Positions 59,353 to 64,000 of a DNA stretch of 64,000 nucleotides are shown here, piece after piece. The notes under the pieces were generated by a model. The model had not been told where the DNA came from, did no database searches, and saw only the letters and a program-made list of their open reading frames with translations. Each line of letters starts with the position of its first letter. Position 1 is the first letter of the stretch. The position numbers and the translations under genes were made by a program. This DNA is from Anarhynchus alexandrinus (lineage: Eukaryota > Chordata > Aves > Charadriiformes > Charadriidae), in contig VUYV01000046.1 in assembly GCA_008711295.1 (NCBI GenBank), positions 2,914,617 through 2,978,616 of the forward strand, read 5' to 3'.

Positions 59353-59680
59353 CTGGCTTCGACCTCCTGGCCCTTCCAGTGGCCAGCTCAAAGACAGAGG
59401 CCTCTCTTGTACCCTGCCCAGACCATCGCCATTTCAGTGCTCTTCTCTTGCACCCCATAATGGGTCCCATACCCCAGGCAATGACCTCCCTTGGTTTGTG
59501 AGGTGATCCAGAGAGCTGCTCCATTGTCCCACCGGGTGGGTGCCTCCCCCAGCCCATGGGACTGAGACTTTCCTGGGACAGTCCTGGAAGAAACTGCAGC
59601 AGGGGCTCATGTCTAAGACTGGGGCTCCCCAGCCTGCCTTTGTGTCTCTGGGCTCCTCTGTGCCTGCAGAGATAAGCCTT
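59353..59680. other. GC-richer block, unclassified
   Basis: About 330 bp more GC-rich than the neighbourhood directly after the CR1 5' truncation point (CCTGGCCCTTCCAGTGGCC, CCACCGGGTGGGTGCC). It may be the other half of the unclassified element at 58161-58715, split by the CR1. No coding signature recognised. Confidence 0.3.
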
Positions 59681-62600
59681 TAATCACATAATCTGTCACT
59701 GATCTTTGTAACTGATCTCTCTGTTACTCCTGGGTAAATTCTGAACACTGCCAGAGATGGGGAAACCCTCACCTTGCCTTGATCCTCTCCTTTAATGACC
59801 TTTTCTCCCCTTGTTCTAGTTCTTTTCTTACATTTCTGTTTAAAAAAGATGTAGACCACCATGAATGTTTCACTTACAATTCTGCTGTGAACCCACGATC
59901 AGACAAAAATTGAAAGAAAGAATGAAGACAAAAACCCCACAGAACAAAAAACCACCAACCCTGCTAAAAGCTTTTTAAACATCCTGATGCTACCTGAAGT
60001 TTATTAGTTTTTTAGTGCATAATAAAAGTGTATGTATGTCTATTTATCCTTATCAGTGAGGTTTACAAGTAAGCATCATCAGCAGAAAGAACTATTGCTA
60101 CTCCACCGCTCCTCTTGTTCACCACTTTCATGTGTTATTCCTGTTTTGTCTTCAAGAAAATAGCATTAGACTTTAATAACAACAGTATCAAAACCTTCAG
60201 ACAATCTCAGTTAATTTATAACTAATAAATAAGGCGCTTTATGTGCTCTGTACTACCATCAAATTCACTGAGGGGAAAAAAAGGAAAAAAAAAGTTTCAA
60301 TAAGTAAAAGGAATGGGTTATTGAGAAGCTAACTTCTTCTAAGAAAGGGTAAATACTACTACATGGAATCATTTTTAAAAACTGTGAAATAGTTTCTCTC
60401 CCTTTATTTTTTTCCTTACAAAATCACTGTCCAGTTAAATGAAAAGCAAATGAAGGGCATTGTTAAAATGAAATCTTCACTCAATACTCTACGTTTCAAA
60501 GCTTTAATGCTTTTCTTCTCCCCCTTTCTCCCTTCTGACACACACATTCTCCTTTCTCTGTTTTGTAGCTTTAATGGAAGAAGTAACAAATATTTGAAGG
60601 TCCCCCATAACTCAGCAAGATTCCGTGCCTGTATTTGGATCCCTCACATCTTTTGTAACTGTCTCCTTCTTAACAGTGACACGGTCAAGGTTCCAGCTTT
60701 GCCTGACCAGTCTGTACATCCCAGCAAGACTGAAACAATAACAATTACACTTGAAGGTGGGAAGGGGGAAACCAAAATGGCTCCACTAAAGCAAAATATA
60801 CCAAGTGAGTCCTAATGATTTCATGTTCAGAGTGTACAGTTGTTACAAAGGCAAAAACATGCGCTATATACATTTCCAAGAGTAACAATGTGACAGACTT
60901 TTAAAAGCAGTCAGAACCAATTAGTTAGTCAATGTGTCACAGACTGGCATCGGAGCAGGAGATTTATACGAGGCTGAGGCCCAGCGGAAGGCTGATGTCT
61001 TTGAAATAAGAGTAGAGATGAAAACATTGCTGGATGATTTCCTTATGAGTTCTGAATGCAACAATTTTTAATGCCTTATACCAATCCTGTTACGGGAGGG
61101 TTATTACCAGGAACACTACTAGACTGTGAACAACAATTTGTATAGGGTCTTCATTAACTAATGATGACTTCAACTACTGCCTAAAGTATACTTGTGTAAG
61201 CACCCCGTCTGATACCCTTCCCTTTGCATTGACCTGTCTGCTGGGACATACCTTAGGATGCAGGCTGCCTCTTTCAGATAGCCATTTCCATTGCCAACTG
61301 TGACAAATCTGCTATGTTTCTCAAGCCAGCTTCATCATTTTCATTTCCAGAGCTCTCTAAATGGAATTCTGGATTTAGGGTGTGTTTATAGCTGGATGTT
61401 AACTTCCTCTTTTTAGCTATTACTGCAGAAAAATGAATTGGGGACTTAGAGTTTGGTTCCTCTTGCACAATGCACATAGCCAAACTCAATATCTCAGCTC
61501 CTTTTATAGTCAGTGGAGAGAAACAGTCCCTTCTTGGTACAATACAGCTTACACTAAAGTAGATAGTTAAAAATAGGGCATAAAAATCCCTCCCTGAAAA
61601 ACTTCAACTCTGTACTGGCTAGAATGAGAAACTAGGGTGATTAGCTGAGTTATAGCTGTCTAATTTAAAATGAAGTTAGTTGAAGCCCACCTCCATCTTC
61701 TGGCCAAAAAAGAAACTTGTTCCAGCTTTTCTGAATGCTGCCAAAATTGTACTTCCTTTCTTCTGTAGTAGCCTCTAGCTCAAAGCACAGGACATCAGGC
61801 AGAGCTGAGCTGGCTCGAACTCTGACACCATTACAACCAGTTACTGATCTGTCTCTCCTGACATTTGGAATGGGTTAGTACAGGTAGGGGTCATTTCTCT
61901 TTTCTTGTCTCATTGGTAAGGAAGGGAGTTTTGGAACAATGTGAATCCCTGCTGGAATGTAGCATAAATATCAGAAAGTGGCAGAAAGTTGACCTATACT
62001 CTCATCCTTATGTGAAGAGACAAGTACACAAAACCTGCCACAATTAATCATCTGCTTCCTAACCAGCTTTGGCCAACTTGAGAAGCCTAGGGCTGTTGTT
62101 GCCCTAATTCTGTACAAGGAGTAGATCTATATTTCTATTTGAATGCAAACTGGTCTTTCAAATCACTGTAATTTTTGCATAGATGAGAAAAGGGAACTGA
62201 TCTAATGGTTTATTGATCCAATCGCAAACGGCAGGGCAAATGATCTTTCATGGCAAAGCTTGTGAACTATCTTTCATTTCTCCCTGGATTAGCACTTTTC
62301 TTTTCCTTTGGATTTAAAAATCAAATTTACAAATACAGTCTTTACCAACTTTAGTGTTAAAAAAAAAGGCCACAATTCACTTTTTTCTTTCTTTTTTTTT
62401 TTTTTTTAATTAACATTCCTCCAGATTGCCATGGCCAAAATGCTTGTATAGGTGTCATTGTTTTTACTCCTTCATGATTATATATCAGTGTGATAGTAAA
62501 CTGAATTGAGTCAAGGATAGTATGCAGCTAGTTGACTCCACAGGCCCTTATTCTTGACAACCATTATTTAGTTTGCAATTCACTGTGCCATTCAGTACTT

Positions 62601-62897
62601 GAGCCAGTCTGCAGCTGCTGCTTCATCTCACTTGCCTCTCCTGCCCAAGAGAATTCTGCAGTTCTTCAAGGAGAACAGCCTTCTCTTACCTTGGCGCATC
62701 ACTGCTGTCTCTTTCTGGCTGAGTTCAAAAGCACTGCTGCAGTCAATCAGGTGTAAATTCATTGTATCCTGGACTCATTCTGTTAGGCATGCCTGTTTCC
62801 TCTTCCACTTCCTCCAAATTACCCTATTGGAACTATATCATCATTTCTATGGTATGTAATAACACCACACTTTCTTGCACTGAAACTAGTCCTTAAC
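59681..62897. other. Mostly unique non-coding sequence
   Basis: AT-rich DNA with a long T-run (62391-62407). The only gene-like item is the exon-like segment at 60677-60804. Confidence 0.4.
60677..60804 (+). CDS. Exon-like segment, unidentified (128 nt)
   Basis: The acceptor GTCTCCTTCTTAACAG (ends 60676) is followed by 128 open bases and a strong donor CCAA|GTGAGT. The peptide includes TVKVPALPDQSVHPSKTETI, then TITLEGGKGETK and MAPLKQNIP. It is polar and proline/lysine-rich, as in disordered regions. The exon enters in phase 2 (third codon base) and leaves in phase 1. I do not recognise the protein. The frame is also open upstream through the presumed intron, so codon openness alone is not evidence; the splice signals are. 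Confidence 0.3.
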
Positions 62898-63845
62898 ATA
62901 GAACCATATAATCATAGAATGGTTAGAGTTGGAGGGGGCCTTAAAGATCATCTAGTTCCAACCCCCCTACCATGGGCCAGGGACATATCCCACTAGACCA
63001 GGTTGCTCAAAGCCCCATCCAGCCTGGCCTTGAACACTTCTGGGGACGGGGCCTCCACAACATCTCTGGGCAACCTGTTCCAGTGTCTCAGCACCCTGAC
63101 AGTGAAGCATTTCTTCCTAATATCTAATCTAAATCTACCATCTTTCAGGTTGAAACCATTACTCCTCATTCTATCGCTACACTCCCTGATAGAGTCCCTC
63201 CCCAGCTCTCCTGTAGGCCCTTTAGGGACTGGAAGGCTATAAGGTCTCCCCGGAGCCTTTTCTTCTCCAGGCTTAAAAACCCCAACTCTCTCAGCCTGTC
63301 CTCATAGGAGAAGTGCTCCAGCCATCTGATCATCTTCCTTGCCCTCCTCTGGACTTGCGCCAACAGGTCCATGTCCTTCTTATGTTGGGGACTCCAGAGT
63401 TGGATGCAGTACTCCAGGTGGGGTCTCGCCAGAGCAGAGTAGAGGGGTAGAATCACCTCCCTTGACCTGCTGTCCGCACTTCTTTTGATGCAGCCCAGGA
63501 TGTCGTTAGCTTTCTGGGCTTTGAATGTACATTGCCAACTCATGTCCAGCTTTTCATCTACCAGTACCTCCAAGTCCTTCTCCTCAGGGCTGCTCTCAAT
63601 CCATTCTCCACCCAGCCCGTATTTGTTCTTGGGGTTCCCCTGTCACACATGCAGGACCCTGCACTTGGCCTTGTTGAACTTCATGAGGTTTGCATGAGCC
63701 TACTTCTCCAGCTTGTCCAGGTCCCTCTGGATGGCATCCCTTCCCTCCAGCGTGTTGACGGCTCCGCATGTGTCATCAGCAAACTTGCTGAGGGTGCACT
63801 CAATCTCACTTTCTATGTCACCAACAAAGATGTTAAACATAAAGG
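62898..63845 (-). mobile_element. CR1 LINE 3' fragment (antisense), about 950 bp
   Basis: Tail complement ATATAATCATAGAATGG, the 3' UTR with CCCCCCTACCATGGGCCAGGGAC, then the RT C-terminal ORF on minus (63166-63573: [39 protein letters not shown]) and the more upstream segment that also appears at 1-560. Frameshifts separate the open pieces. Truncated near 63845. Confidence 0.92.
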
Positions 63846-64000
63846 CAGAACATTACAATACCTCATCCCTGGTCACTTGTGCCAAGGACTGATGTAGCCT
63901 CTGGTGGAACTTTTTCTGCTGGGCTGAAGGATGTTCTAATCCTGCATGGTATTGTTCAATCGCACCGCACTTTAGGTTGATCCTATCTTGACTCCCTGAT
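63846..64000. other. Unassigned sequence at window end
   Basis: About 155 bp of non-repetitive text after the CR1 5' end. Nothing recognised. Confidence 0.4.

Noticed and set aside
58796..59557. 253-codon minus-strand frame
   Set aside because: About two thirds is the CR1 RT C-terminus; the rest is read-through into flanking DNA.
1..64000. CRISPR arrays, operons, ribosome binding sites, prophage or other microbial systems
   Set aside because: The repeat families, splice-like signals, low coding density and AT-rich spacer DNA are those of a vertebrate nuclear genome. No regularly spaced repeats or bacterial genes occur.

Overview
This window looks like an AT-rich, gene-poor stretch of a bird nuclear genome, probably intergenic or intronic. 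The main evidence is the repeat content. There are about seventeen fragments of CR1 non-LTR retrotransposons, including young copies that still end in the avian-type 8-bp tails (ATTCTGTG)n or (ATTCTATG)n. There are also several solo LTRs with TG...CA ends and 5-bp target-site duplications, which fit avian ERVL-like families. I recognise no complete host protein-coding gene. There are no rRNA or tRNA genes, no CRISPR arrays and no bacterial features. Three assembly gaps are present: 49 Ns at 16402, one N at 30420 and 78 Ns at 33326.

Layout. 1-1770: an antisense CR1 split by a 495-bp solo LTR, then an LTR scrap. 1771-5289: unique AT-rich DNA with one exon-like segment (4043-4148). 5290-11140: a solo LTR, a CR1 tail, a retroviral pol fragment on +, and a minus-strand leader, primer binding site and LTR of the same family as the first. 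11141-21112: mostly unique DNA with two CR1 pieces. 21113-24735: one long antisense CR1 (endonuclease plus RT) split by an 1131-bp LTR that carries a degenerate internal minisatellite, and also carrying a 28-bp insertion made only of CR1 tail repeats. 24736-30389: unique DNA with a promoter-like cluster near 28230-28300. 30390-33705: a dense nest of CR1 and LTR insertions, including a CR1 inside a solo LTR and a probable allele-join artefact. 33706-46000: unique DNA, two CR1s, one very old CR1-like piece, a CpG-rich LTR, a 29-bp 'minimal LTR', and a perfect 93-bp tandem duplication. 46060-47279: two phase-compatible exon-like segments and an unusually long open frame, all on the minus strand. 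47280-64000: further unique DNA, five CR1 pieces, a degenerate approximately 153-bp repeat, and one exon-like segment (60677-60804).

No gene network can be read here. The informative content is the order of transposon insertions, the small or aberrant insertions (41874-41902 and 23145-23172), and a handful of unassigned exon-like segments. Target-site duplications and reading phases were worked out by eye from the bases. Family names rest on recognition and were not searched against a database.
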